Below, piece by piece: positions 35,489-43,901 of a DNA stretch of 64,000 nt. How positions within the stretch are numbered: position 1 is the stretch's first letter; each line of letters starts with the position of its first letter. Position numbers and translations under genes: made by a program. The stretch covers positions 6,329,001 through 6,393,000 of the forward strand of contig NZ_CP094997.1 in the NCBI RefSeq assembly GCF_022869785.1, in the 5' to 3' direction. The notes under the pieces were generated by a model. That model saw nothing but the letters and a program-made list of their open reading frames with translations, had not been told where the DNA came from and searched no databases. The stretch comes from Dyadobacter chenwenxiniae (GTDB lineage Bacteria > Bacteroidota > Bacteroidia > Cytophagales > Spirosomataceae).

Positions 35489-37714
35489 TTATCTCACTAT
35501 TTTATAACGTATTCCTGCATAAATCATTCGCCCTACAACCGGTCCCCAAGCCATTCCGGCATCAAAATGTTGTCCGAAGGGATCATTCGCGCTCAAAATC
35601 GGGTTTTTCTGGCGGAAATTGGCCAGGTTTTCTCCCCCCAGATAAATGTCCCACTTCGGAAATGTGCGCGTAACCTGTGCATTAAAATTATAAAATGACG
35701 GCGACATGGTAGAAGCCAGATTTTCCGGCATGTGGTGGTCGTCAACGTGGCCCATATACGGGAGCCGCCGTTTTCCGTTCCATTGCACCGTCGCATCAAA
35801 CTTCCATTTGTCATAAGGCAATGCATATCCGGCGTTGAAAAGGACCCGGTCGCGGCTTACCATCATTCTCGGCAGCAACACATTTTGGTCGTATACATTG
35901 CGGATGGATTGTTTTACGTCAAAAAGTCTGTAAGCAAGCTTGAATTCCAGGCGTTTGATGGGTGTTAAGTTCGCCTCAGCCTGGAAACTGTTCGCATAAG
36001 CATTGCCTTCCAGGTTATAAAAACGAATGTAACGCGGATCTTCCATATCGGCCACAAGCTGATTCTCGAAATTGGTTCTATAAAAATCCACGATCAGGTT
36101 GCCGGTCATACCGCCTAATTTGAACTCCTGCGTAACGCTGGCGCCATAATTCCAGGACACTTCGGGACGAATGCTCTCGCGAAATTGCACCGCACGCGAA
36201 CTCACCAGATTTCCGTAATATTCAGCCAGCGGATTGGAAACCCTGAACCCTTTTCCCGCCGACGCCCGAAGCGTCGTTTGGTCCGTCAGGCTGTATTTCA
36301 AGTGCAAACGCGGCGTCCATTGGGTGCCGTAAAGATTATGGAAATCGACCCGCCCGCCCGCAACGAGGACAAACTTATCCAGATTATTGTAAGTATATTC
36401 AAAAAACGCACCTGGGACCGACTCGTTTCTGGCTAGCCGGATGTCTTTATAAAGCTCATTATAATTGTCGAGCAAATAGCTCAGACCGGTTTTGTAGGAA
36501 TGGTTTGTATTGCCAATAATCGATTGGTAGATCAGATTTCCGTAAAGCGTTTTTTGCGTTCCATCATAATTATTCAGGCCAAAATAGGACTTGGAATCAT
36601 GTAATGAGGCGTTTACGATGAAACCCAGTCCTTTGTAGGGCTTATCGGGAAACAGGCGTGCGATTTTGGAAAAGAACTCATAGCGGTTCACTCTGGCACC
36701 GAAACCATAAGCCTGCGTTGTGCCTTTCATTTCTTTTTCGAAATCCGTCTGACCGCCTAATCGATCTTCATACAAAGCTTTCACGCCAAACTGCGCCATG
36801 ACTTTTTCACTTTGATATTTCCACCGGTTAACCACATTGTATTGTGTATAAAGCGGCATATCCAGGAATCCGTCATCATTTTTATCTACCCGGTTGCGCA
36901 ATGTGCTGGCGTGTGTCAGCAACCCTGTGCTCCACTTCTCGTTTATCTGCGTTGCCAGGTTCAGGTTTACTTCCGCGCGACCAAAATTATTGATATAGGT
37001 GTTCAGATAGAGCTTTTCACGACTATCCGGCTTCTGCATTTCAACGTTGATCTGCCCCGTCATAGATTCGTAACCATTCACAACAGAACCTGCGCCTTTG
37101 CCCACATCAATCGACTGGATCCAGGTTCCGGGCACGAAATTGAGCCCGAAAGTGGAAGCCAATCCACGGATGGAAGGAATGTTCTCAATGTTGGTCTGAA
37201 TGTAAGTGCCGTTCAGTCCGAGCATTTGAATTTGCTTGGAGCCTGTAACCGCATCGGCATATGAAACAGAAACGGAAGCATTGGTCTCGAAACTTTCGGA
37301 CAGGTTGCAACAGGCCGCTTTGGCCAATGCCCGGGTGGTAATGATCTCGGTTTGATGCGGTGAAAGCCTGTCGATCGTTGACGTGTTGCCGCGAACCACA
37401 ACCTCGTTCAAGGTTTGATCGCTTTGTAAAACCACCTGCAAATCATTTTCAGCGCCGATCTTTACCGTATCATTTCGGAAACCCACAAAGCTTATGACCA
37501 GCAAGTTGGATTGGGCAGACCGGGGAATGTTGAAATGTCCGCTTGTGTCCGTAGCTGTGGCCTGTGTTGTCCCGGACCAGTAGACATTGGCGCCGGTGAT
37601 CGGTTTAAGGTCCTTGGTATCAGGAACCTGCTCGTTGACTGAGCCGGTTATGCGCTGTGCGAAAAGAGAAGAAGAAACAAGAAGGAATATTCCTCCCGTC
37701 AGATATTTAAGCAT
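35489..37714 (-). CDS. TonB-dependent receptor of the copper cluster
   Basis: A 741-residue outer-membrane receptor. In order: signal peptide (1-19), a CarboxypepD-reg-like domain (about 22-105), a plug domain (about 120-230) with the unusual double Cys KAACCNLSESFETNASV, and a barrel ending GIRYKIVR. Its position between copper-binding protein genes suggests transport of copper or a copper complex, though the ligand is inferred. It is cotranscribed with the AraC-HMA regulator and metal-binding lipoprotein genes. Confidence 0.88.
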   Translation of the reverse strand: MLKYLTGGIFLLVSSSLFAQRITGSVNEQVPDTKDLKPITGANVYWSGTTQATATDTSGHFNIPRSAQSNLLVISFVGFRNDTVKIGAENDLQVVLQSDQTLNEVVVRGNTSTIDRLSPHQTEIITTRALAKAACCNLSESFETNASVSVSYADAVTGSKQIQMLGLNGTYIQTNIENIPSIRGLASTFGLNFVPGTWIQSIDVGKGAGSVVNGYESMTGQINVEMQKPDSREKLYLNTYINNFGRAEVNLNLATQINEKWSTGLLTHASTLRNRVDKNDDGFLDMPLYTQYNVVNRWKYQSEKVMAQFGVKALYEDRLGGQTDFEKEMKGTTQAYGFGARVNRYEFFSKIARLFPDKPYKGLGFIVNASLHDSKSYFGLNNYDGTQKTLYGNLIYQSIIGNTNHSYKTGLSYLLDNYNELYKDIRLARNESVPGAFFEYTYNNLDKFVLVAGGRVDFHNLYGTQWTPRLHLKYSLTDQTTLRASAGKGFRVSNPLAEYYGNLVSSRAVQFRESIRPEVSWNYGASVTQEFKLGGMTGNLIVDFYRTNFENQLVADMEDPRYIRFYNLEGNAYANSFQAEANLTPIKRLEFKLAYRLFDVKQSIRNVYDQNVLLPRMMVSRDRVLFNAGYALPYDKWKFDATVQWNGKRRLPYMGHVDDHHMPENLASTMSPSFYNFNAQVTRTFPKWDIYLGGENLANFRQKNPILSANDPFGQHFDAGMAWGPVVGRMIYAGIRYKIVR

Positions 37715-37803
37715 GATTCATTTAATTCATTGAAACAAAAGAAAAGCAATGCAATGCGGCTGGTAGGCCAAGCATTGTACCTAAACTATTGAAAATCAAT
37801 GTA

Positions 37804-38268
37804 TCAAATGAGAAGGGACTGGATTGCATAGCGCATACTTTTCCCATGCAATCGGGAGGAGAAGGATATATCAGGACTGGGGGGCGCATTGGCTCCAATT
37901 TCCTTTTCAATAAGCGTTAAAAAGCCCCGCGGCGCAAAAAATAGCTGATCGGCATTCCATGTTTTCAGCAATTTCGCCAACTCATGAACGCCGGAAGTGG
38001 TGACTTGCAGCTTTTCGAACTTTTGACTCTCTTTACAGCAATCGGTTTTTTTGAAAAATGTCCCTTTTGCCTCTTTTAGTTTTTTGCTTTTGGCGCAGCA
38101 CGAAGAGCCCGCCATATTCTCAGAAGCATCCTTTTTAAGATCCTTAACAACCTGCACCGACTTGCCACGCACCAGGCACTGATGCTCAATGAAGGCAAAA
38201 CCCGTACTGCTCATCAGGACCAGAAAGGCCATGAAAACAGTGATCGATCGGTGTAAGTTGCTTTTCAT
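37804..38268 (-). CDS. Small Cys-rich exported protein (HYC_CC_PP-like)
   Basis: A 154-residue exported protein: signal segment (1-25, ending STGFA), then FIEHQCLVRGKS, two CC pairs (SSCCAKSKK and TDCCKES) and a Pro-rich end ANAPPSPD. The pattern of HxC, CC and PP matches a small Bacteroidota family named for those residues, which is frequent in metal-resistance loci. A metal-binding role fits the Cys pairs and context but is not proven. The ATG at 38268 is preferred over an upstream frame without a signal. Confidence 0.65.
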   Translation of the reverse strand: MKSNLHRSITVFMAFLVLMSSTGFAFIEHQCLVRGKSVQVVKDLKKDASENMAGSSCCAKSKKLKEAKGTFFKKTDCCKESQKFEKLQVTTSGVHELAKLLKTWNADQLFFAPRGFLTLIEKEIGANAPPSPDISFSSRLHGKSMRYAIQSLLI

Positions 38269-38355
38269 GTTGGTGTATATGCTATATGCTTTAGGCTGTA
38301 CGCTATATGCTGTATGCGTTTGCTTGAAGCATACTGCTCTCAAAGATATTCATTG

Positions 38356-38565
38356 TCAGGCTATTTCTTCTGCATTGTATCCTGCCTTTTTCATGAGCTC
38401 GGCAATTTCCTGGGGTGTTTTGCTGGTTTCCACTTTTAGAATCCGCTCCGGGCTTGCCAGATCCACATTCCAGTTTTCAATTGCATTATCCTCACTCAAA
38501 AAAGGCGTCACCGTGGCTACGCAGGCCCCACATTTTATGTTGGTCTTGAATTTTAAAGTTTCCAT
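38356..38565 (-). CDS. Small heavy-metal-associated (HMA) copper chaperone-like protein
   Basis: A 69-residue HMA-domain protein with the metal-binding loop NIKCGACVATV (CGAC). It is CopZ-like in size. ATG at 38565 is preferred: the open frame runs back to 38796 but has no similarity to the family. It is the first gene of the copper cluster on the minus strand and would be cytoplasmic. Confidence 0.88.
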   Translation of the reverse strand: METLKFKTNIKCGACVATVTPFLSEDNAIENWNVDLASPERILKVETSKTPQEIAELMKKAGYNAEEIA

Positions 38566-38767
38566 TATTCTTTTTTCTATCTGTATTACAAATTTTCGTT
38601 TTGCAAATATCGCCCCAATGCCCCGCGAAGTTGTTACAGAATTATATAAATGAATTACAGAGTTTTTGGTTTCACGAAATTCGTTGTCTGCTGAGCCAGA
38701 TCTTAATTTTTTTGACCAAATCAATGGGAGGGATGCAGTTTGTAGAAAACGATCCGCCGTGCGGTTT

Positions 38768-38873
38768 AAATCCCAGAGGGATGACACAGCGTGCACGACG
38801 TTTCATTCCTCCGGGATTTATGAATATTTATGTGTTTGATGCTACCGATATTTCATCCCTGCGGGATTTTATG
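38768..38873. repeat. Three copies of a short palindromic intergenic repeat
   Basis: A motif TTTCATyCCTnCGGGATTT-like appears at 38851-38870 (TTTCATCCCTGCGGGATTTT), at 38801-38819 (TTTCATTCCTCCGGGATTT) and inverted at 38768-38784 (AAATCCCAGAGGGATGA). The core is ATCCC and GGGAT. The 303-bp gap (38566-38868) between the HMA gene and the tRNA-binding-protein gene contains these and nothing else I recognise. It resembles the interspersed palindromes common in this phylum. Confidence 0.7.
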
Positions 38874-39207
38874 CTAACCGCGTGCCGTTTGGGACCTCAA
38901 AATCAGGGCTGGATAGGATTACTTCACCGTCGGGGAGGATGAACCCGGTGGTTAGGACTTCGGATTTGAAGTCTGCTATTTGTTTGATAGGGAAGTTTGT
39001 GACGCACAAGACCTGTTTGCCGAGGAGTTGCTCCCTGGTGTAACGTTTGGTGATTTGTGCCGAGCTGTTTTTGATCCCTATTTCCGGGCCGAGGTCAATT
39101 TTGAGCTTGAATGCGGGTTTTCGGGCTTTGGGGAAATCATCAACCTGAATAATGGTGCCAGCCCTCAGATCCACATTTTCAAATTCCTGCCAGGTGATCG
39201 TATACAT
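38869..39207 (-). CDS. CsaA-like tRNA-binding domain protein
   Basis: A 112-residue OB-fold protein: DLRAGTIIQVDDFPKARKPAF at the N-terminus, SSAQITKRYTREQLLGKQV in the middle, and a closing region with PNGTRLA. This is the tRNA-binding domain found alone as CsaA/YgjH-type proteins and at the C-terminus of methionyl-tRNA synthetase. It would bind structured RNA. The gene ends in the palindromic repeat region. Confidence 0.85.
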   Translation of the reverse strand: MYTITWQEFENVDLRAGTIIQVDDFPKARKPAFKLKIDLGPEIGIKNSSAQITKRYTREQLLGKQVLCVTNFPIKQIADFKSEVLTTGFILPDGEVILSSPDFEVPNGTRLA

Positions 39208-39315
39208 GAGTTATGTGTTTTGTGACGCGGTCCGTTTTATATTATCCAAAATAACATTAAAAATGCCTTTTGCCCTGCTTTCCCTTTCAGGTTGCCTTTA
39301 TTAAAACAAATATTC

Positions 39316-40419
39316 ATGAAAAAACTATTTATAGTCTTTACATTGTTGCTGGCCGGACTGGTAAGCATGTCGTTCCAGGATAAAACGGTTGCGTTCTACA
39401 TCGGGACAGCGGATAAAGGTGCGAATTCTTCGGTTTCGCAATGCGAGCTGAATATGTCGACGGGACAAATTACATTGATTGATACATTTAACAATTGCGT
39501 TGGCCCCGGATATGTGGCGATTTCTCCAAACAAAAAGAACCTGTATGCCGTCGGCGGGGATAAAATTGTTGCATTTGCGATCGGAGGCGATAAAAAGCTG
39601 ACTTATCTGAACAGCGAGTCGTCCGCAGGAGTGGGGCCCTGTCACGTTTCTGTACATCCTTCCGGGAAGGCTGCATATGTCTCCAACTATGGCGGAGGAA
39701 GTTTCGCTGCCTATGATTTGCAGGCTGATGGAATGTTAACCGCACCGACTTACACGGAACAATACACCGGAACCGGCCCTCATGCGAAGCGCCAGGAAAA
39801 GGCTCACGCGCACTTTGCAACGGCATCGCCAGACGGGAAATATGTTTATGTGACGGATCTGGGGTCAGACAAGGTTATGAATTACGTGGCGGATAGCAAA
39901 GGTGGGGCACTCAAACCTAATCCTGCGCAGCCATTTTTCTCCGGTAAGCCAGGCGCCGGCCCGCGCCATTTGATCATTCATCCTTCCGGGAAATCACTTT
40001 TCTTGTTGAACGAGCTGGAAGCAACGCTTACTTCCTGCACGATTGATAAAAATGGGGTGATCAAGGCGGTTAATACTTATCCGACGGTTCCCGCCGATTA
40101 TTCCGGGCCTACCAACACGAGCTCTGCGATTCATTTGCATCCTAATGGCAAGTTCGTCTATGTTTCCAACCGCGGGCATAACTCAATCAGTGGCTTCAAG
40201 ATTGGGGCTAATGGCGCGCTGGACATGGTGGATCAGCAGACAAAATCAATCGCGACGCCGCGGGATTTCAACTTTGATCCCAGCGGAAAGTTTATGATTG
40301 TCGCTAATCAATCAACTGATAATCTGGTTGTTTATGATGTGGACGCTGCAACCGGGAAATTGGCCTTCAAGGCAGAAAGCATTGGCGTGAAAGCTCCTAT
40401 TTGCGTAGCTTTCTTATAG
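39316..40419 (+). CDS. Lactonase-family seven-bladed beta-propeller protein (Pgl-like)
   Basis: A 367-residue exported propeller. A signal segment precedes DKTVAFYIGTADKGANSSV, and repeated blades include GPGYVAISPNKKNLYAV, GPCHVSVHPSGKAAYVSNYG and GPRHLIIHPSGKSLFLLNE. This is the lactonase (6-phosphogluconolactonase-like) family. With a signal peptide it is unlikely to serve the cytoplasmic pentose-phosphate pathway. ATG at 39316 is preferred to an earlier in-frame start at 39292. It overlaps the convergent thioredoxin gene by 6 bp. Confidence 0.86.
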   Translation: MKKLFIVFTLLLAGLVSMSFQDKTVAFYIGTADKGANSSVSQCELNMSTGQITLIDTFNNCVGPGYVAISPNKKNLYAVGGDKIVAFAIGGDKKLTYLNSESSAGVGPCHVSVHPSGKAAYVSNYGGGSFAAYDLQADGMLTAPTYTEQYTGTGPHAKRQEKAHAHFATASPDGKYVYVTDLGSDKVMNYVADSKGGALKPNPAQPFFSGKPGAGPRHLIIHPSGKSLFLLNELEATLTSCTIDKNGVIKAVNTYPTVPADYSGPTNTSSAIHLHPNGKFVYVSNRGHNSISGFKIGANGALDMVDQQTKSIATPRDFNFDPSGKFMIVANQSTDNLVVYDVDAATGKLAFKAESIGVKAPICVAFL

Positions 40420-41817
40420 CTTCCTGGCGAGTTTGTTTTGGTAGTAGTTTAAAAAATCCTCCAATTGCTCTACGGGCATTTTGCGTGCGATGATTTTTTT
40501 GTTTTTATCCAAAATATAGATCGTGGGCGTTGTTACCACGTCAAATTTCTTTAAAAAATCAATCTGGTTCAATGCATCGAAACCGTTTGGGACGTCTTCA
40601 AGGTGTTGCTCCTTGATAAATGTTTTCCATTCGTCCATGTTGTGATCCGTGGAGACGGTCATGATTTTGATGCCATTTGCCTTGTTCTTCTCATAGAACG
40701 CTTTGAGCTTCGGTGCGGCTTCTTTACAATGTCCGCAAGTTGGCGAATAAAAGAAAATAACGCTGTAATTGGCATCCATTGCCTGTACACTGATTTTTTT
40801 ACCAGCCGGATCGGTTAATGTCAATGCTGGAAATGTCTTGTCTACGAGCAGGTCTTTTAATGTATTGACCTTCTCTGTAATGCGTTTTTTAACATCCTCG
40901 GAAGTGCCCATTTCGCCAGACAAATAATATTTTTGCGCCATATGCACCCAAACAGCCTCCGTACCCACCGTCTTCGGGTTTTCGTATTGATTAGTGATGT
41001 ACAAAACCACTTGTGACTTTACATCTTTGTTAGCCGAGGCTTTTTTCGCAAGCATATCCGCATCCTTAATCAAAGAATCGGGTCTTTGGACTACCAGATT
41101 TTTGATATAGCGTTCTAATTTCGGTTCCAGAAAGGGCGTGTTGAGGATTCTGGCGTCGGAGAAGTCGAAATTGTCCCAGTAATGTGCTTTGTAATAATTG
41201 AAAACCCAAATGGAATCTGGTTTGCCGTTCGCCAGCTTTGGAGCCGAAGGAATTTCCGGATCTGTGGACATTTTTAACAACTTCACTGTAAAAGCCTCCG
41301 GGTTGTCGGCCAGCGTTTTTTCACGGTAAGCGTTAAAGCTGTTTTGCAAAGCCTTTATCCTGGTTCCGGCATCCGCACTGCCGCTTTTTTTCAAAGACTC
41401 GATTTCGAGTGCGTCGGATTTTAATTTTTTCTGATAAGTGTAAAAAAGCTCGTTTTCAGTTGAGCCGGTTACTTTCATATTGCCAATTGCGTCAACAGTA
41501 TCCGTTTCAATCGAAAAATTAGGTTCTTTTCCTGAATAAACCAGCTCAACCCAGCTTCGGTTTCCGGGAAACAGGATTACATATAATCCGCCCGGCAGGT
41601 CTGTTTTGCCTTCGAAAACTACTTTGCCGGTTGCGTCCGCTTTTGCCGTGTCTTTTGGGACAAATGTGGTGTTGTTCCGGCTGTAATGTCCAATTACCAG
41701 TGATGAATCCGCGAGCCCTTTAATTGTTGCCTGAATCCGATAGCCTTGTGAAAAAGCTGTTTGCGAAATAGCAAAAAGTGCTAGTATGAGGAATAAAGCA
41801 CGGTTATAATTTTTCAT
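40414..41817 (-). CDS. TlpA-like thioredoxin-fold protein
   Basis: A 467-residue exported protein: signal peptide (1-23), an N-terminal beta-rich DUF4369-like domain (about 25-140), a helical middle segment, and a C-terminal thioredoxin fold with the active site FFYSPTCGHCKEAAP (CGHC) and cis-proline TTPTIYIL. Such proteins reduce periplasmic disulfides in Bacteroidota. The CGHC pair is the protein disulfide isomerase type. Divergent from the YdcF gene. Confidence 0.86.
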   Translation of the reverse strand: MKNYNRALFLILALFAISQTAFSQGYRIQATIKGLADSSLVIGHYSRNNTTFVPKDTAKADATGKVVFEGKTDLPGGLYVILFPGNRSWVELVYSGKEPNFSIETDTVDAIGNMKVTGSTENELFYTYQKKLKSDALEIESLKKSGSADAGTRIKALQNSFNAYREKTLADNPEAFTVKLLKMSTDPEIPSAPKLANGKPDSIWVFNYYKAHYWDNFDFSDARILNTPFLEPKLERYIKNLVVQRPDSLIKDADMLAKKASANKDVKSQVVLYITNQYENPKTVGTEAVWVHMAQKYYLSGEMGTSEDVKKRITEKVNTLKDLLVDKTFPALTLTDPAGKKISVQAMDANYSVIFFYSPTCGHCKEAAPKLKAFYEKNKANGIKIMTVSTDHNMDEWKTFIKEQHLEDVPNGFDALNQIDFLKKFDVVTTPTIYILDKNKKIIARKMPVEQLEDFLNYYQNKLARKL

Positions 41818-41844
41818 CAGGGTAAAGTTGTTTGCTTATGATAG

Positions 41845-41852
41845 TATATTTG
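41845..41852 (+). promoter_or_regulatory. Possible -7 element for the YdcF gene
   Basis: TATATTTG at 41845-41852 matches the Bacteroidota -7 box, 71 bp before the start codon at 41923. A TTTG lies only 10 bp upstream, which is too close for a standard -33, so the promoter is incomplete or weak. Confidence 0.35.
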
Positions 41853-41922
41853 GCTGGATCAAACTTTGTGGAAGCCACAAAATTAACTTCAAAACGATAA
41901 CTTCTATCAGCATCTTATCCAA

Positions 41923-42696
41923 ATGTTTTATTTTCTGTCCAAAGCAATAGATTTTGTTGCGATGCCGCTGAGCATCGTGTTCTTTTTACTGCTGTATAGT
42001 TTGTTTGTTAAAAATCGCAAAAGAGGAAAATCAGCCGCCATCATTGGTTTTGTTTTGCTTTATCTGATCTCCAATACGTTCCTGGTTAATTCAGCTTTAA
42101 ATTGGTGGGAACCAAAACCAGTGAATATGAGTGAATTAAACGGGACTTACGATGTGGGTGTTTTACTTTCGGGCGGACTAATGGATGCTAACCATCCTGC
42201 GGAAGACCATGCTGTGCTTGGTAAGCGGGGAGACCGTGTTTTGCAAACTTATTTGCTCTACAAAGCAGGCAAGATCAAAAAAATATTGATTACCGGAAGC
42301 AGTTCGAGCGAGCTCATGCTGGAAGGAAAAGGGGAAACAAGGCAAGCCGCCGACCTGATGGTGCAATGGGGCGTGCCGGCTGCTGATATTTTATTTGAAG
42401 AAAAAGCCCGGAATACGAGAGAAAACGCAATGTTTTCATCCATTATATTGAAAAAGCGATATCCTGCCGGCAAATTTCTTCTGATCACTTCTGCATTCCA
42501 CATGCGCCGGTCGGCCGGATGTTTTGCGAAGGTGGGCATACACGCTGCCACTTTTCCGGCCGACTTTTATGGTGGGTATTACAGTTTAAGACTGCATGAT
42601 TTCCTGGTCCCTAGCCCCGACGCGATCGCCAGTTTTAGCATGCTTTGGCATGAATGGATTGGAAACATTGTTTACAAATTGGTGGGCTACACCTGA
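41923..42696 (+). CDS. YdcF-family (DUF218) membrane protein
   Basis: A 257-residue protein with two N-terminal helices (about 10-25 and 37-55) and a DUF218 domain: VGVLLSGG near 86, KILITGSSSSE near 125, ARNTRENAMFSS near 163 and LLITSAFHMRRS near 187. These are the conserved blocks of the ElyC/SanA/YdcF group, involved in envelope functions in other bacteria. The specific role here is unknown. Confidence 0.85.
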   Translation: MFYFLSKAIDFVAMPLSIVFFLLLYSLFVKNRKRGKSAAIIGFVLLYLISNTFLVNSALNWWEPKPVNMSELNGTYDVGVLLSGGLMDANHPAEDHAVLGKRGDRVLQTYLLYKAGKIKKILITGSSSSELMLEGKGETRQAADLMVQWGVPAADILFEEKARNTRENAMFSSIILKKRYPAGKFLLITSAFHMRRSAGCFAKVGIHAATFPADFYGGYYSLRLHDFLVPSPDAIASFSMLWHEWIGNIVYKLVGYT

Positions 42697-42709
42697 TCTG
42701 GCATCTTAA

Positions 42710-43685
42710 TTACACACTCAATATTTTTACCATTCTCAACAAATCTTCATTAATAGGCTTGGGAAGACGAATTGTATCTTCAAACGGCGTGTAAACCAGC
42801 TCGTTATTAATAATTCCAGCCATCACATTCTTTTGTCCGCCCATCAAACCTTCCAAAGCGCCAAGTCCTAGACGGCTCGCCAGGATGCGGTCATAAGCAG
42901 AAGGAGGGCCGCCGCGCTGCGTGTGACCCAATGTGGTTACACGGATGTCCGCATTCTCGTCAACTTGTCCTTTAATCTTTTCTGCCACTTCCTGCGCACT
43001 TCCTTCATCATCACCTTCCGCCACAATAATGATCGAAGACGATTTGGAACGGCTCCAACCTTGTTTCAGCGTTTCCACAACTTCTGAAATCGGCGTTAGC
43101 ACTTCGGGAACCATTACCAGCTCAGCGCCGCCTGCAATCCCGGATTGTACGGCAATGTAGCCAGAGTCACGGCCCATTACTTCAATAAAAAATATCCGGT
43201 CGTGTGAGCTGGCGGTATCACGGATACGATCAATCGCGTCCAGGGCAGTATTTACAGCTGTGTCAAAACCGATCGTATAATCTGTTCCGTAAAGGTCGTT
43301 GTCAATGGTTCCGGGTGCGCCTACGGTTGGAATGCCGTATTCGTTGCCAAAAATCATCGCACCGGTGAATGTCCCGTTTCCGCCGATGGCCACCAAACCT
43401 TCGATGCCGTTTGCTGTTAAATTATCGTATGCTGTCTTGCGTCCTTCCGGAGTCATAAACTCTTTGCTCCTTGCCGATTTAAGGATCGTGCCTCCTCTTT
43501 GTACTATATTGCTAACCGAATGAGACTCCATTTTATAGAGATCACCCGGCGATCATTCCGCTATATCCTCTTCTAATTCCGTAAACTTCGATCCCATGGT
43601 AGCAGGCACCGCGGACCACCGCCCTGATGCAGGCGTTCATACCCGGGGCATCTCCTCCTGAGGTAAATACTCCAATTCTTTTCAT
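42710..43685 (-). pseudogene. pfkA: ATP-dependent 6-phosphofructokinase, frameshifted
   Basis: Phosphofructokinase commits fructose 6-phosphate to glycolysis. The N-terminal 50 codons (ATG at 43685; KRIGVFTSGGDAPGMNA) and the remaining 273-residue frame (42710-43531; IGGNGTFTG, PGTIDNDLYGTD, RDSGYIA, LGHTQRGG) are in different frames. The join is at GCCGGGTGATC on the minus strand, where one extra G in the run at 43545-43547 makes a TGA. Removing one G restores a 324-residue enzyme of normal length. A plausible -7 box (TAAATTTG on the minus strand, 43759-43752) precedes it. Sequencing error, real lesion and +1 recoding are all possible. Confidence 0.85.
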
Positions 43686-43788
43686 TTAATTTTGGGTTAC
43701 TTCTTTCGTTCGCTGTTCAGTTCCTTTAAAACCTTAAAGGCACAATTTCCGCAAATTTATCCGGTATTTTCTTAATTTATACGACCTG

Positions 43789-43831
43789 ATTCTGAATTCT
43801 GTTAAAAAAATGCCGGATGAAGATTCAGAAT
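43789..43831. promoter_or_regulatory. Inverted repeat in the divergent pfkA/YfhO promoter region
   Basis: ATTCTGAAT (43789-43797) and ATTCAGAAT (43823-43831) form a 9-bp inverted repeat with 25-bp spacing, placed between the divergent pfkA and YfhO-like genes. It could be an operator. A possible -7 box TATATTTG for the YfhO-like gene lies at 43860-43867, 34 bp before its start. Confidence 0.35.
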
Positions 43832-43901
43832 TAACACCCCAAACATATATCAATACTTATATATTTGCGGCGGTTAATAGAAATTTAATATGCGTTAACG
43901 A

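Noticed and set aside
38278..38315. Repeats of GCTATATGCT in the gap between HMA and Cys-rich genes
   Set aside because: They are imperfect, few in number and AT-rich. There is no evidence of a regulatory or repeat family role.
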